A stretch of DNA of 32,724 nt. Origin: JAPUME01 sp964605715 (lineage in GTDB: Bacteria > Acidobacteriota > Terriglobia > UBA7540 > JAPUME01). A program made the translations under genes and the position numbers. Under the pieces are notes generated by a model. The model searched no databases, was not told the DNA's origin, and saw nothing but the letters and a program-made list of their open reading frames with translations. Location: the NCBI GenBank assembly GCA_964605715.1, contig CAZSDV010000022.1:1-32724 (forward strand), written 5' to 3'. This document shows positions 1 to 9,800 of this stretch, piece by piece (the first letter of the stretch is position 1; each line of letters opens with the position of its first letter).

Positions 1-2
1 GC

Positions 3-815
3 CGAATTATGAAACGGACTCCTAATGGCGAGGTATCTACCTTCCGCATGAATAGTGGACGCTCAAACGGAAACATGTTTGATAAACAGGGGAGGCTCGT
101 CACTTGTGAAGGAGCCGAAGAAGGGCCAGGAGGACGTCGCCGCATCGTCCGAACAGACCTCAAAACCGAAAACGTGACTGTTCTTACGGATCGCTTTGAA
201 GGAAAACGCTACAATAGCCCCAATGATCTAGCCATCGATTCTAAAGGAAGAATTTACTTTACCGACCCACATTACAGAGATCGCTCTGATTTAGAGTTGG
301 ATGTCGAAGCTGTATACCGCCTTAACTCTGACGGAAGAGTAGAGCAGGTACTCAGTCAACCTTCTATCCAAAAGCCAAATGGAATTGCCATTAGTCCGGA
401 CGACAAAACTCTTTACATCGTAGATTCAAACCCCATTGCCAAGGGAAACCGAAAAATCTGGGCATTTGCAATAGATTCCGAAGGGGAAATTGGAAATCAA
501 CGGCTAGTATACAATTTTGCACCGGGTCGAGGGGGAGACGGAATGCGCCTGGATATGGAAGGGAATCTGTGGATCGCATGCGGTGTTAACATACCTCGCA
601 GTTCACATGAAACCGCTGATGTACCGGCTGGAGTCTGTGTGGTCTCCCCATCAGGAAATCTTCTTGGACAAATTCCAATTCCCGAAGATCTAGTTACCAA
701 TCTTGCATTCGGCGGACCTGATAAAAAAACCCTTTACGTCACGGCAGGCAAGACACTCTTTTCCATACAAACTTCTGTATCTGGATTTACGGTCTATCCA
801 TCGCTTCAAAGCTAA
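3..815 (+). CDS. SMP-30/gluconolactonase-type beta-propeller, 5' end cut off by the window
   Basis: The C-terminal ~270 residues of an SMP-30/gluconolactonase/LRE-like protein. The frame is open to the window edge (Arg-Ile before the first Met at base 9), so that Met is probably internal; family members are about 300 residues, so some N-terminal residues, including the usual first metal-ligand Glu, are missing. Visible family signatures are SGRSNG, NSPNDLAID, KPNGIAISPD and GGDGMRLD, which supply the Asn and Asp residues that normally bind the divalent metal. Family members hydrolyse sugar lactones or related esters; the substrate here cannot be read. No signal peptide can be assessed. An M2 peptidase gene follows on the same strand after about 80 bases that contain a weak hairpin. 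Confidence 0.85.
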   Translation, partial: RIMKRTPNGEVSTFRMNSGRSNGNMFDKQGRLVTCEGAEEGPGGRRRIVRTDLKTENVTVLTDRFEGKRYNSPNDLAIDSKGRIYFTDPHYRDRSDLELDVEAVYRLNSDGRVEQVLSQPSIQKPNGIAISPDDKTLYIVDSNPIAKGNRKIWAFAIDSEGEIGNQRLVYNFAPGRGGDGMRLDMEGNLWIACGVNIPRSSHETADVPAGVCVVSPSGNLLGQIPIPEDLVTNLAFGGPDKKTLYVTAGKTLFSIQTSVSGFTVYPSLQS

Positions 816-850
816 CAGCAGATAATCTGCTGCAAGGTTGCAAGCCGCAC

Positions 851-872
851 GGGGCTGCCATAAAATAGCCCC
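851..872 (+). terminator. Weak terminator-like hairpin after the SMP-30 gene
   Basis: GGGGCT (851-856) pairs with AGCCCC (867-872) around a 10-base loop and is followed by TTCTCT. The stem is only 6 bp and the T-tract is interrupted. It lies between two same-strand genes, so it may be an attenuating or leaky stop, or may be chance. Confidence 0.3.
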
Positions 873-897
873 TTCTCTAAAGGTAAAAGGAGGGCCA

Positions 898-2691
898 GTG
901 AAACTTTCCATAATTCTCCTCGTAAGCTTTTTCGTCTTGCCATCGTGTGGCACACGGGAAAATGTCCAGATGAACGCCCAAAAATTCATTGACCAGTACA
1001 CGGAAACCTTCAAGGAATTGTCTTATAGTGCTGCTTTGGCAGAATGGAGGTCGAACACACATATCATCCCAGGAGATAACTCAAACGCTCAGGCAACCCA
1101 AGCTGCCCGGGAAGCTTTAGCCGAGTTCACTGGCAGCGTGGAAACAATAGCCAGTGCTCGCCACCTGATGAAAAAACAGGATCAACTTCTCCTCAACCAG
1201 AAAAAGCAGCTCCGCTCTATTCTTTTCCTGGCTGCTGACAGTCCCCAGACAGTCCCAGATCTGGTCAAACAAAGAATTAAGAAAGAAACCGAACAGGTGG
1301 AAAAGCTTTACGGTTTCAATTTTAAAGTTGATGGAAAAACTCTAACCACAAATGAAATTGACCAGATTCTCCGCTCCTCTTCCAATCTACTAGAACGACA
1401 AAAAACCTGGGAAGCCTCCAAGGAAGTAGGTAAGGTGCTCAAGGAGGGATTAAAGAGCATGCGTGATCTCAGGAATAGCACTGTACAGGCCCTCGACTAC
1501 AATTCGTACTTTAGCTATCAGGTTTCGGAATATGACATGACGGTCAATCAAATGATGGCCCTAATGGACAAATTCAACCGTGAGCTGCGCCCCCTTTACC
1601 GAGAATTACATACCTGGGCCCGCTACCGGCTGGCGGAGAAATACGGCAAGCCAGTTCCAGAAAATATTCCTGCTCACTGGCTTCCGAACCGCTGGGGCCA
1701 AGACTGGAATGCCCTAATCAGCGTGAAAGGGTTGGATCTAAACGCTGAGCTCAAAAACAAAAGTCCTGAATGGATAATTCAACAAGCAGAGAAATTCTAC
1801 ATTAGTTTAGGTTTCAGGGGATTACCAGAAAGCTTCTGGGAAAAATCCTCACTCTACCCCCTTCCCAAAGATGCCTCCTACAAGAAAAATAACCATGCTT
1901 CAGCCTGGCACATGGACCTGGAAAATGATATCCGCTGCCTGATGAGCGTAGAAAACAATGCTGACTGGTATGAAACGGTCCACCACGAACTAGGGCATAT
2001 CTATTACTATCGCTCCTACACAGAGCCCAACATTCCTCCACTTCTGCGTGAAGGAGCAAATCGGGCCTTTCACGAGGCAATTGGAAGCCTGATGGGGCTA
2101 GCTGCAACTCAGCAAGCGTTCTTGTCTGATCAGAAGATGATCTCAAAAAATGCCCAAATCAATCAAATCCAGGCCCTACTGAAAGAAGCTCTTAGTTCTG
2201 TTGTCTTTATCCCTTTTTCAGCCGGGACAATGTCTTGGTTCGAGCATGATCTCTACGAGAAAAATTTACCGGCTGATCAATTCAATCATCATTGGTGGGA
2301 GCTATCTCGAAAATACCAAGGAATCGAACCACCTACGGGCCGCAAGGAGGATTTCTGTGATGCGGCCTCCAAAACCCATATCACTGATGACGCAGCCCAG
2401 TATTACGACTATGCGCTCTCCTATGTGCTCCTTTACCAGCTCCATGACACGATCGCGAACAAAATCCTAAAACAAGACCCACGCAACACAAATTACTGGG
2501 GAAAGCGTGAAGTGGGAAAATTTCTGAAGCAATTGATGCAGCCTGGATCAACTGGTAATTGGAGGCAGCTAATCCGAAAAACCACAGGAAATCAACTGAG
2601 CGCTCAGGCCATGCTCGCCTATTACGCTCCCTTAATGGATTATTTGAAAAAAGAAAACAGGGGACGAAACCATACACTGCCGGATTTATAA
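898..2691 (+). CDS. ACE-like M2 family dipeptidyl carboxypeptidase, predicted lipoprotein
   Basis: A zinc metallopeptidase of family M2 (angiotensin-converting-enzyme type), which removes dipeptides from peptide C-termini. I chose the GTG at 898 because AAGGAGG lies just upstream and because the protein then begins with a lipoprotein signal: a short basic start, a hydrophobic run and the lipobox LPSC (Cys at about residue 16). This gives 597 residues. The zinc motif HHELGH has HExxH at residues 363-367, and the third ligand Glu is in REGANRAFHEAIG (Glu393), matching the ACE signature GANPGFHEAIG. The protein probably sits on a membrane facing the periplasm and trims peptides for nutrition. 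A start at 838 in the same frame would add 20 residues that hide the signal peptide, so I reject it. Confidence 0.93.
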   Translation: MKLSIILLVSFFVLPSCGTRENVQMNAQKFIDQYTETFKELSYSAALAEWRSNTHIIPGDNSNAQATQAAREALAEFTGSVETIASARHLMKKQDQLLLNQKKQLRSILFLAADSPQTVPDLVKQRIKKETEQVEKLYGFNFKVDGKTLTTNEIDQILRSSSNLLERQKTWEASKEVGKVLKEGLKSMRDLRNSTVQALDYNSYFSYQVSEYDMTVNQMMALMDKFNRELRPLYRELHTWARYRLAEKYGKPVPENIPAHWLPNRWGQDWNALISVKGLDLNAELKNKSPEWIIQQAEKFYISLGFRGLPESFWEKSSLYPLPKDASYKKNNHASAWHMDLENDIRCLMSVENNADWYETVHHELGHIYYYRSYTEPNIPPLLREGANRAFHEAIGSLMGLAATQQAFLSDQKMISKNAQINQIQALLKEALSSVVFIPFSAGTMSWFEHDLYEKNLPADQFNHHWWELSRKYQGIEPPTGRKEDFCDAASKTHITDDAAQYYDYALSYVLLYQLHDTIANKILKQDPRNTNYWGKREVGKFLKQLMQPGSTGNWRQLIRKTTGNQLSAQAMLAYYAPLMDYLKKENRGRNHTLPDL

Positions 2692-2881
2692 AATTCAACA
2701 TCCAATCCGCTTTCGGAAGCTAATCTAAGCTAAAAACTCCTCCTGCATGGAGACTTAGTATGTACACGTTCAACGAGGGGCAAGTAGCCAAGGAGCATGG
2801 TGGAAAATCCAAAAATCAGGAGCCACCTCTTCAAAATTTTACTGCTGTGCCTGCGTGCAGGCCTGGCCAGGTTGCGCTATA

Positions 2882-4765
2882 ATGGGCCAGTTGAATTCCT
2901 TACACTTAAATCTTGGTCTCAACCGAAGAAATGGTCCTCGTCCCCTATGCGAGGAATCAAGCAGCCGTCGCTGGTTGTTTTTACTTCTGCTAGGGTTGAT
3001 CCTTTTTATTCCACTATTTGCTGAATTCATTGAGAAATGGGAGAGCTCGTCACTGCAGGCATTTCATCTCTCTGCAAATCCGCAGGACCCCACCAGCATG
3101 AAAAAGGAGGATTCCTTTCTTGTCCGCTTTGTCGATATCGCCAAGCAAGCCAGTGTCAACTTTTTTTGTGTTTTCGGTGGAGTGGAAACTAAAAAGTACA
3201 TCATTGAAACCACTGGGTCAGGCGTAGCCTTTCTTGACTACGATAATGACGGCTGGCAGGACTTATTCTTTGTAGTAGGAACGCGGCTAGAAGGAGATCC
3301 TCCGGGAGAAACACCCACTAATCGACTCTTCCGAAATAACGGAGATGGAACCTTTGAGGATACGACCGAACAAGCAGGACTAGTGCATGGTGGATGGGGT
3401 CAGGGTGTCTGCATTGGCGACTACGATAATGACGGCTGGGAAGATTTTTTTGTCACTTACTGGGGCCAAAACGTACTATACCGCAATGAAAAAAATGGAA
3501 CGTTCAAAAATACCACCCAGCAAGTCGGCCTTGTTGATGGTGGCCCCCGGTCCCGCTGGGGAACAGGGTGTGCATTTTTAGACTACGATAAGGACGGCTG
3601 GCAGGACTTATTTGTTTCTGACTACGTCGACTTGGATTTAGAAAAAACTCCAGCAGCTGGGGAAGGGCGATTCTGCCAGTGGAAGGGTGTCCCTGTCATG
3701 TGTGGTCCTCGTGGCCTTCCTGGAGGCACCAACCGGCTCTTTCGAAATAATGGGGATGGCACCTTCACAGATGTCTCACAAGCCTCGGGTATAGTTGAAG
3801 CAAATGGCTACTACAGTTTTGCAGCAATTACCACTGACTTTGACAACGACGGATGGACAGATATTTATGTTGCCTGCGACTCTACTCCCAGCATCCTCTA
3901 CCGCAATAACGGGGATGGCACCTTCACAGATATCGCTGTATCTTATGGGGTAGCCTATAACGAGGACGGCATGGAGCAGGCAGGTATGGGTGCCAGCGCA
4001 GGTGATTACAACCGCGACGGATGGTTCGATATCTTCAAGACCAATTTTTCTGATGACACTTCCACTCTCTACCGCAATAACGGGGATGGCACCTTCACAG
4101 ATGCCACCTTTGAAGCGGGCATGGGCCTTAATACCCGGTACCTGGGATGGGGTTGCAGTTTTATCGACTACGACAACGATGGATGGAAGGACGTCTTTTT
4201 AGTGAACGGCCACGTCTACCCAAAACTTGAAGAAATGGGAATTGACACACCCTACCTCGAGCCGAAAATCTTGTACAGAAACCTTAGGAATGGTCGATTT
4301 GAAGATGTCTCCGAAAGGTCAGGGCCAGGAATAACGTCCCCCAGCCCTGCACGTGGAATGGCACTGGGCGACATTGATAATGATGGCGACCTTGATATAG
4401 CCATCAATAACATCAACGGAAAAGCAGAACTACTACGCAACGACGGAGGGAATAAAAACCAATCTCTGATGATTGAGACCATCGGCGTAAAATCGAACCG
4501 CACAGGCTTAGGAGCACGCATTCGCGTCGTCGTGGGAAAGGAAGAACAGATAGATGAAGTGCGCAGTGGGGCAAGCTATATTTCCCAAAATGATCTACGA
4601 GTACATTTCGGATTAGGCAAGGCAACGAAGGCAGATCTGGTAGAGATAAGATGGCCCAGCGGAATCGTGGATAGTCTTCAGAATGTGGAAGCCGGACAAA
4701 TAATTCACGTGGAAGAAGGCAATGGAATCATAATGACGAAAAAATTTCTTCCTCGAGAGAACTAA
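2882..4765 (+). CDS. FG-GAP/VCBS repeat protein with C-terminal ASPIC/UnbV domain (CRTAC1-like)
   Basis: About 627 residues. One N-terminal membrane segment (about residues 31-50, WLFLLLLGLILFIPLFAEF) anchors a large extracytoplasmic part. At least six repeats follow, each combining a calcium-binding-like DxDNDGWxD loop with a RNNGDGTFxD motif, as in an integrin-type beta-propeller. The last ~100 residues form the ASPIC/UnbV domain (NRTGLGARIRV, SGASYISQNDLRVHFGLG, IRWPSG). Such proteins are common in Acidobacteriota and Planctomycetota; their role is not established, with adhesion or surface binding most often suggested. The start is uncertain: GTG at 2855 is in frame 9 codons earlier and neither has a strong ribosome site. 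Transcription converges with hemL and may end at the hairpin at 4837-4866. Confidence 0.88.
   Translation: MGQLNSLHLNLGLNRRNGPRPLCEESSSRRWLFLLLLGLILFIPLFAEFIEKWESSSLQAFHLSANPQDPTSMKKEDSFLVRFVDIAKQASVNFFCVFGGVETKKYIIETTGSGVAFLDYDNDGWQDLFFVVGTRLEGDPPGETPTNRLFRNNGDGTFEDTTEQAGLVHGGWGQGVCIGDYDNDGWEDFFVTYWGQNVLYRNEKNGTFKNTTQQVGLVDGGPRSRWGTGCAFLDYDKDGWQDLFVSDYVDLDLEKTPAAGEGRFCQWKGVPVMCGPRGLPGGTNRLFRNNGDGTFTDVSQASGIVEANGYYSFAAITTDFDNDGWTDIYVACDSTPSILYRNNGDGTFTDIAVSYGVAYNEDGMEQAGMGASAGDYNRDGWFDIFKTNFSDDTSTLYRNNGDGTFTDATFEAGMGLNTRYLGWGCSFIDYDNDGWKDVFLVNGHVYPKLEEMGIDTPYLEPKILYRNLRNGRFEDVSERSGPGITSPSPARGMALGDIDNDGDLDIAINNINGKAELLRNDGGNKNQSLMIETIGVKSNRTGLGARIRVVVGKEEQIDEVRSGASYISQNDLRVHFGLGKATKADLVEIRWPSGIVDSLQNVEAGQIIHVEEGNGIIMTKKFLPREN
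3896..4102 (+). repeat. Near-identical DNA repeats encoding the RNNGDGTF blades
   Basis: A 36-base stretch is identical at 3896-3931 and 4067-4102 (encoding LYRNNGDGTFTD), and a third copy at about 3752-3773 matches over 22 bases. The identity at synonymous positions exceeds what the protein motif requires, suggesting recent duplication or gene conversion between repeat blades. Confidence 0.85.
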
Positions 4766-4822
4766 TCGGCCCCACAGTTGATAAATTACTCTGACACCCA
4801 GATAAACAACAAATGAAGTTAC

Positions 4823-6112
4823 TTAAGGAGCGAGGTCAATAAAGGCAGCTTGGGCTGCCTTTATTGTCCGTCGGATCTGTTGCTCACCATGGGCCAGTGA
4901 TACAAACATTAACTCGAACTGCGATGGAGCAACGTAAATTCCATGTGAGAGCATGGAGCGGAAAAAACGGGCAAATTCTCTGGTGTTCGACTGTTTGGCA
5001 GAAGCGTAATTCTTTACAGGACCATCCATAAAAAATCCTGTAAACATAGATCCAACACGATTTACAACCCAATTAACGCCAACATTGGAAGCCGCCTCTT
5101 TCATCCCATTAGCAAGCCTGGCACCCGTCTGCTCTAATCTTTCGTAGGTACCTGGCCTATGGAGGATTTCTAGGGTTTTCATTCCTGCTGCTACAGCAAG
5201 GGGGTTTCCGGAAAGTGTCCCAGCTTGATATACGGGACCAAGGGGGGCCAATTGATCCATAATCTTTGCTGAACCCCCAAAGGCACCCACTGGTAACCCA
5301 CCGCCAATAATCTTTCCCAGCGTGGTCAGATCTGGCCTTATGCCATAAAGTTCCTGTGCACCTCCATATGCAACCCTGAAACCAGAAATTACCTCGTCGA
5401 AAATAAGTAGGGTGCCTTGCTCTTGACTTAGTTTCCGGAGTTGGGGTAGGAAGCCTGGTTCCGGGGGTACACATCCCATATTTCCCGGAATCGGCTCGAC
5501 TAGCACGCAAGCCAATTCATTCTGATGCTTTCGAAAGACTTCACTCAGGGCAACAGGGTCATTGAAGGGAACTGTCAAGGTTAGCTCAGCAAGGGCGGAA
5601 GGTACTCCAGGGCTATCAGGTAACCCCAATGTGGCCACTCCGGAGCCAGCCTTCGCTAGCAATGAATCACCATGGCCATGATAACCACCCTCAAATTTCA
5701 CGATTTTTTCGCGCCCTGTGACTGCTCTTGCCAGACGGATCGCAGAAAGTGTAGCTTCAGTTCCAGAACTCGTGAGCCGGATTCGCTCAATCGAAGGAAA
5801 TGCCTTTTGGATCTGAGAGGCAAATCCCACTTCCCTTTCGGTTAAAGCACCAAAACTCGTCCCAGTGCGAACAACCCTCTCGAGAACCTCAACTACTTCA
5901 GGATGGCAATGACCAAGAATTAACGGGCCCCAAGAACAAACATAGTCAATGTAATTATTCCCATCAACGTCCGTAACGGAACACCCTTTACCAGAAGTAA
6001 TTACTGGCGGGTTGCCTCCCACGGCACCAAAGGCACGTACTGGAGAATTTACTCCACCCACAAGTAACGTTTTAGCCTTCTCAAATATTTCTTCAGATTT
6101 TATTCTGGTCAT
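4823..6112 (-). CDS. hemL: Glutamate-1-semialdehyde 2,1-aminomutase
   Basis: A PLP enzyme converting glutamate-1-semialdehyde to 5-aminolevulinate, the last step of the C5 route into tetrapyrroles. The start at 6112 (MTRIKSEEIF) gives 429 residues, the usual family length, and has AAGG about 8 bases upstream; an earlier in-frame start at 6181 adds 23 residues with no homology I recognise. Diagnostic motifs are GGVNSPVRAF near the N-terminus, GGYHGHGD, the FDEVISGFR strand with the PLP-contacting Asp, and LGKIIGGGLPVGAFGG with the Schiff-base lysine at residue 267. hemB, the next enzyme of the pathway, lies about 23 kb away on the same strand. The gene is divergent from rfaE2, sharing a 191-base upstream region. 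Its last codons form a probable terminator hairpin. Confidence 0.97.
   Translation of the reverse strand: MTRIKSEEIFEKAKTLLVGGVNSPVRAFGAVGGNPPVITSGKGCSVTDVDGNNYIDYVCSWGPLILGHCHPEVVEVLERVVRTGTSFGALTEREVGFASQIQKAFPSIERIRLTSSGTEATLSAIRLARAVTGREKIVKFEGGYHGHGDSLLAKAGSGVATLGLPDSPGVPSALAELTLTVPFNDPVALSEVFRKHQNELACVLVEPIPGNMGCVPPEPGFLPQLRKLSQEQGTLLIFDEVISGFRVAYGGAQELYGIRPDLTTLGKIIGGGLPVGAFGGSAKIMDQLAPLGPVYQAGTLSGNPLAVAAGMKTLEILHRPGTYERLEQTGARLANGMKEAASNVGVNWVVNRVGSMFTGFFMDGPVKNYASAKQSNTREFARFFRSMLSHGIYVAPSQFELMFVSLAHGEQQIRRTIKAAQAAFIDLAP
4837..4866. terminator. Bidirectional terminator hairpin between convergent FG-GAP and hemL genes
   Basis: A perfect 13-bp inverted repeat (4837-4849 with 4854-4866) has a TTGG loop. 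The core is AAAGGCAGC/GCTGCCTTT, with A-rich and T-rich flanks on either side, the usual form of a bidirectional rho-independent terminator. It lies 72 bases after the FG-GAP stop codon and inside the last codons of hemL, encoding IKAAQAAFI. No experimental support; the call rests on structure and position. Confidence 0.65.
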
Positions 6113-6303
6113 TTGATCTTGCCTTGTCTTTAAATTAAGAGATTTACTGAGTCCAGGAGAATAGCACGCAGCCAAACCCAATGTATATTATTCTTAATAA
6201 ACATATTAACCTGGACCAATAGAAAGTTAATTAAGTTTCAGATGGACTACACCGCCTGAGCTCCTAACCTCTGATAGAATGAGATGCTGAAGAGATTATT
6301 CTC

Positions 6304-6786
6304 ATGGGCAAGAAACATATCCTAGCCATTGATGAACTCCTACGTGTTATCGCAGAACCTCGAGCCAAAGGGAAAACGCTAGTTTTTACGAACGGATGTT
6401 TTGACATTCTGCATCCGGGACATGTTCGTTACCTGAAACAGGCAAAGGAGTTTGGCGACCTCCTGCTGGTTGGAGTCAATAGTGATCGCAGCGTGCGTAA
6501 ACTGAAGGGGGGCTTCCGACCAATATTCCCTCAGGAAGAGCGCGCAGAGGTCCTAGCGGCCCTCGCCGTGGTAGATTACGTAACTATTTTTGATGAGCCC
6601 ACCCCTCAAATTCTAATTGCCAGTCTACTCCCTCACGTCCTGGTCAAAGGGGAAGGTTGGGCACCAAGTGAAATCGTAGGTCGCGAGGAGGTAGAAGCTG
6701 CCGGAGGGAAAGTCGTCAGCATAAACCCTCACGAGGGCCACTCCACAACTCGCATCCTCAAAACCGTCGTCCGAAACTTCAGTTGA
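6304..6786 (+). CDS. rfaE2: D-glycero-beta-D-manno-heptose 1-phosphate adenylyltransferase
   Basis: A 160-residue stand-alone nucleotidyltransferase corresponding to the C-terminal half of the bifunctional HldE. It transfers AMP from ATP to heptose-1-phosphate to make ADP-heptose for the LPS inner core. The cytidylyltransferase-like fold is shown by TNGCFDILHPGHVRYL, whose HPGH (residues 37-40) is the catalytic HxGH motif, and by VKGEGW and the late STTRIL segment. The kinase half (RfaE1) is not in this window. The start ATG at 6304 fits the family length. mfd begins 29 bases after the stop, so the two are probably co-transcribed. Confidence 0.95.
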   Translation: MGKKHILAIDELLRVIAEPRAKGKTLVFTNGCFDILHPGHVRYLKQAKEFGDLLLVGVNSDRSVRKLKGGFRPIFPQEERAEVLAALAVVDYVTIFDEPTPQILIASLLPHVLVKGEGWAPSEIVGREEVEAAGGKVVSINPHEGHSTTRILKTVVRNFS

Positions 6787-6815
6787 GTATTTCAACGATT
6801 GAATAAACCAGTCAT

Positions 6816-9800
6816 ATGAATTGGATCGAAACAATATGGAGGCAACTCAACACCCATGTCCAGTGGAATGGAATGATTGACAGCCTCCAAAACGGCACCC
6901 ATGAAGTAATTCTCGCCGGACTAACCCGCACAGCCAAGGCACTGGCGGTAGCGGGACTTGCTCGCGAACTGCAAACCCCCCTCATCATACTCACCAAATC
7001 TAATGAAACTGCTGACACCATGAGAGACGTAATCGCCGGATGCCTAAGTGCGTCCTCCGGAGCAGTTTCAAAGGAGGTGATATCCACCCTGCCAGCCCTG
7101 GACTGCACCCCCTACCAGAGGCGATCCCCTCACCCAGAAATTGTCAAGGCCCGCGCTGCTACCCTTTGGAAGCTATGCACTGGCCAGGCCAGAATTGTTA
7201 TCGCACCCCTAATGGGAGCGCTAGTGCGACTTCGCAAAGCTTCCGTCTACAAGTCTCTGGGCATAGACCTGGCTTGCAAAGATAAGATCAGCCTCTATGA
7301 ACTTGAAAGGCATCTCCTGCGCGTAGGCTACCAGCCCTCAGACTTGGTTGAAGTACCGGGAAATTTTTCGCTACGTGGGGGTATTGTTGATGTATTTTCA
7401 CCTGAAAGCGACTGGCCAGTCCGACTTGAATTTTTTGGAGATGAGATTGAAACTATCCGAGAGTATGACCCTGGCTCACAGCGATCCCAGAAGGTCATCT
7501 TAAAAACCCAGCTACTTCCACTGAGTGAATATTCACCAACGCCAGAACATTTTGACAAGCTCGTCGCCTCACTAGAACGGAATAGATCGAATAAGGATGA
7601 AAGGTTACAGGATAGCCAAGAAGGTCTTGAGGTTTATGCTGGCCCCTTCCCTGGATGGGAGTTTTTTACGGGGATGGTTGAACCTGCCTCATCATCCTTA
7701 TTTTCGCTGCTTCCTGATTCACTTGTCATCTGGGACGAGCCAGCTGAAAGAAATCGTCAACTTGTTCAACTTTCAGATTTCTTGACAAATTCTAGCAACG
7801 AGGTTCGGGATGCCATCCCTTCACCTCCCCTCTTGCAGAGTTTCTACTGGGGAGCAGACGAGTTCCGTTCCATTTCAAAAAAACCAACCACCCTTCACTT
7901 GAAGGAGCTTATTCTCGACGAAGAAACCCTAACCAACCAATATTGCCTTCGTACGCAATCCCCTCCAAAATTTCAAGGCCAGATGGATAACCTTATGACA
8001 GAAGTGAGGCGGTGGAAACGCCAGCCAGGAGAAATCATCCTAATCTTGGCTTCTTCCGGGCAGGTTGAACACTTAGGGGAAATATTCCGTGGTTATGATT
8101 TACCGTATTCCCTCGAAGACAACATCGCTTCTAAGAAATCAAAAATCTCTGGCCCAGCAACTATTTGCATCTCACAAGCCCAATTAGGTGAAGGGGTAAT
8201 CCTGAAGGAACTTAACGTTAATCTGCTAAGCGAAGCTGACCTGTTCGGCCCGTCAACTCCTGCAAGATCGCAGCGCAAGGAACACCCGCGGGTAGTAGGT
8301 CTGTTGTCAGACCTACGAGATCTAAAGACAGGGGATTACGTTGTTCACGTAGACCACGGAATTGGAATTTATCAAGGGCTGAAACAAATCACACTTGAAG
8401 ACATGGTCCGAGACTTCATGCTTGTCACCTATCAAGAGGATGCCCGGATTTATATCCCTCTCGAACGGCTAGATCTGATTCAGAAATACCGCAGTTCAGG
8501 AGCTGGAAAACCCACACTCGACCGTCTGGGCGGTACGGCGTGGGTCCGCACAAAAACCAAAGTTAAGCGGGCACTGCGTGAAATGGCTGGGGAACTTCTC
8601 AAGCTGTACGCCCAGCGGAAAATGGCATCAATTAAAGCAGTCTCGCCCGACTCAGACTGGCAGCGAGAATTCGAAGCTACCTTTGAATTTGAGGAAACAC
8701 TTGACCAAATAACTGTCATCCAGGAAATTAAGGATGACCTTGAAAGCGGTCAACCAATGGACCGTCTCCTTTGTGGTGATGTGGGATATGGCAAGACAGA
8801 AGTAGCTATGCGGGCAGCTTTCAAAGTCATACAGGAAAACCAGCAAGTAGTGGTCCTCACTCCCACGACCGTGCTTGCGTTTCAGCACTATGAAACCTTT
8901 CGTCGGAGATTCTCGACCTTCCCGGTCCACATTGAAATGCTAAGTCGCTTTCGCACTGCAGCGGAAAAGAAAAAAATTCTCCAGGATGCCAGTGCTGGCA
9001 AGATTGATATCCTGATCGGTACCCATCGCCTCCTATCAAAAGACGTCTTATTCCTTAACCTCGGCATGATCATTATCGACGAGGAACAGCGCTTTGGTGT
9101 TCGTCACAAGGAAAGGCTAAAGAAGTTTGGTGATGGGATACACGTATTGACTCTTTCCGCTACGCCCATCCCACGAACTTTGAACATGTCTCTCGGTGGA
9201 CTAAGAGATCTTTCGTTGATCGAAACACCTCCTAAGGACAGGTTGTCAATTCAAACCCAGGTATCCACCTTCAGTGAAACCTTGGTGCAATCTGCAATTC
9301 TCTCTGAATTAGGGCGAGAAGGTCAGATTTTCTTTCTCCATAATCGCGTGGAATCCATCTATTCTATAGCCTCTCTCATTCAAAGACTAGTTCCGACAGC
9401 ACGACTTGATGTGGCACACGGCCAAATGTCAGAACGGGAACTGGAGAAGGTTATGTTAGATTTTATCGCACACAAATTTGACGTTCTAGTCTCCACTTCA
9501 ATCATTGAAAATGGACTAGATATTCCTCGTGCCAATACCATTTTGATAAACCGGGCTGACCGATTTGGATTAGCTGATTTATACCAGTTACGGGGGCGCG
9601 TAGGCCGCTCAAACCGGCGTGCATATGCTCACATGCTAATCCCAACTGATGAGACAATTACGCCCGAAGCACGTCGGCGGCTTGCAGCCCTTCAAGAATT
9701 TTCCGCCTTAGGTTCAGGCTTCCGACTCGCAGCCTTAGATCTAGAATTAAGAGGTGCAGGAAACTTACTAGGAGGAGAGCAGCACGGCCACTTGAATGCC

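Noticed and set aside
2797..3024. A 75-codon frame starting after AAGGAGC before the FG-GAP gene
   Set aside because: Most of it overlaps the FG-GAP gene in another frame, and the ribosome site is too close to its ATG. A frameshifted leader cannot be fully excluded.
8295..8316. 9-bp perfect hairpin in mfd as a regulatory element
   Set aside because: About one such hairpin is expected by chance in a window of this size.
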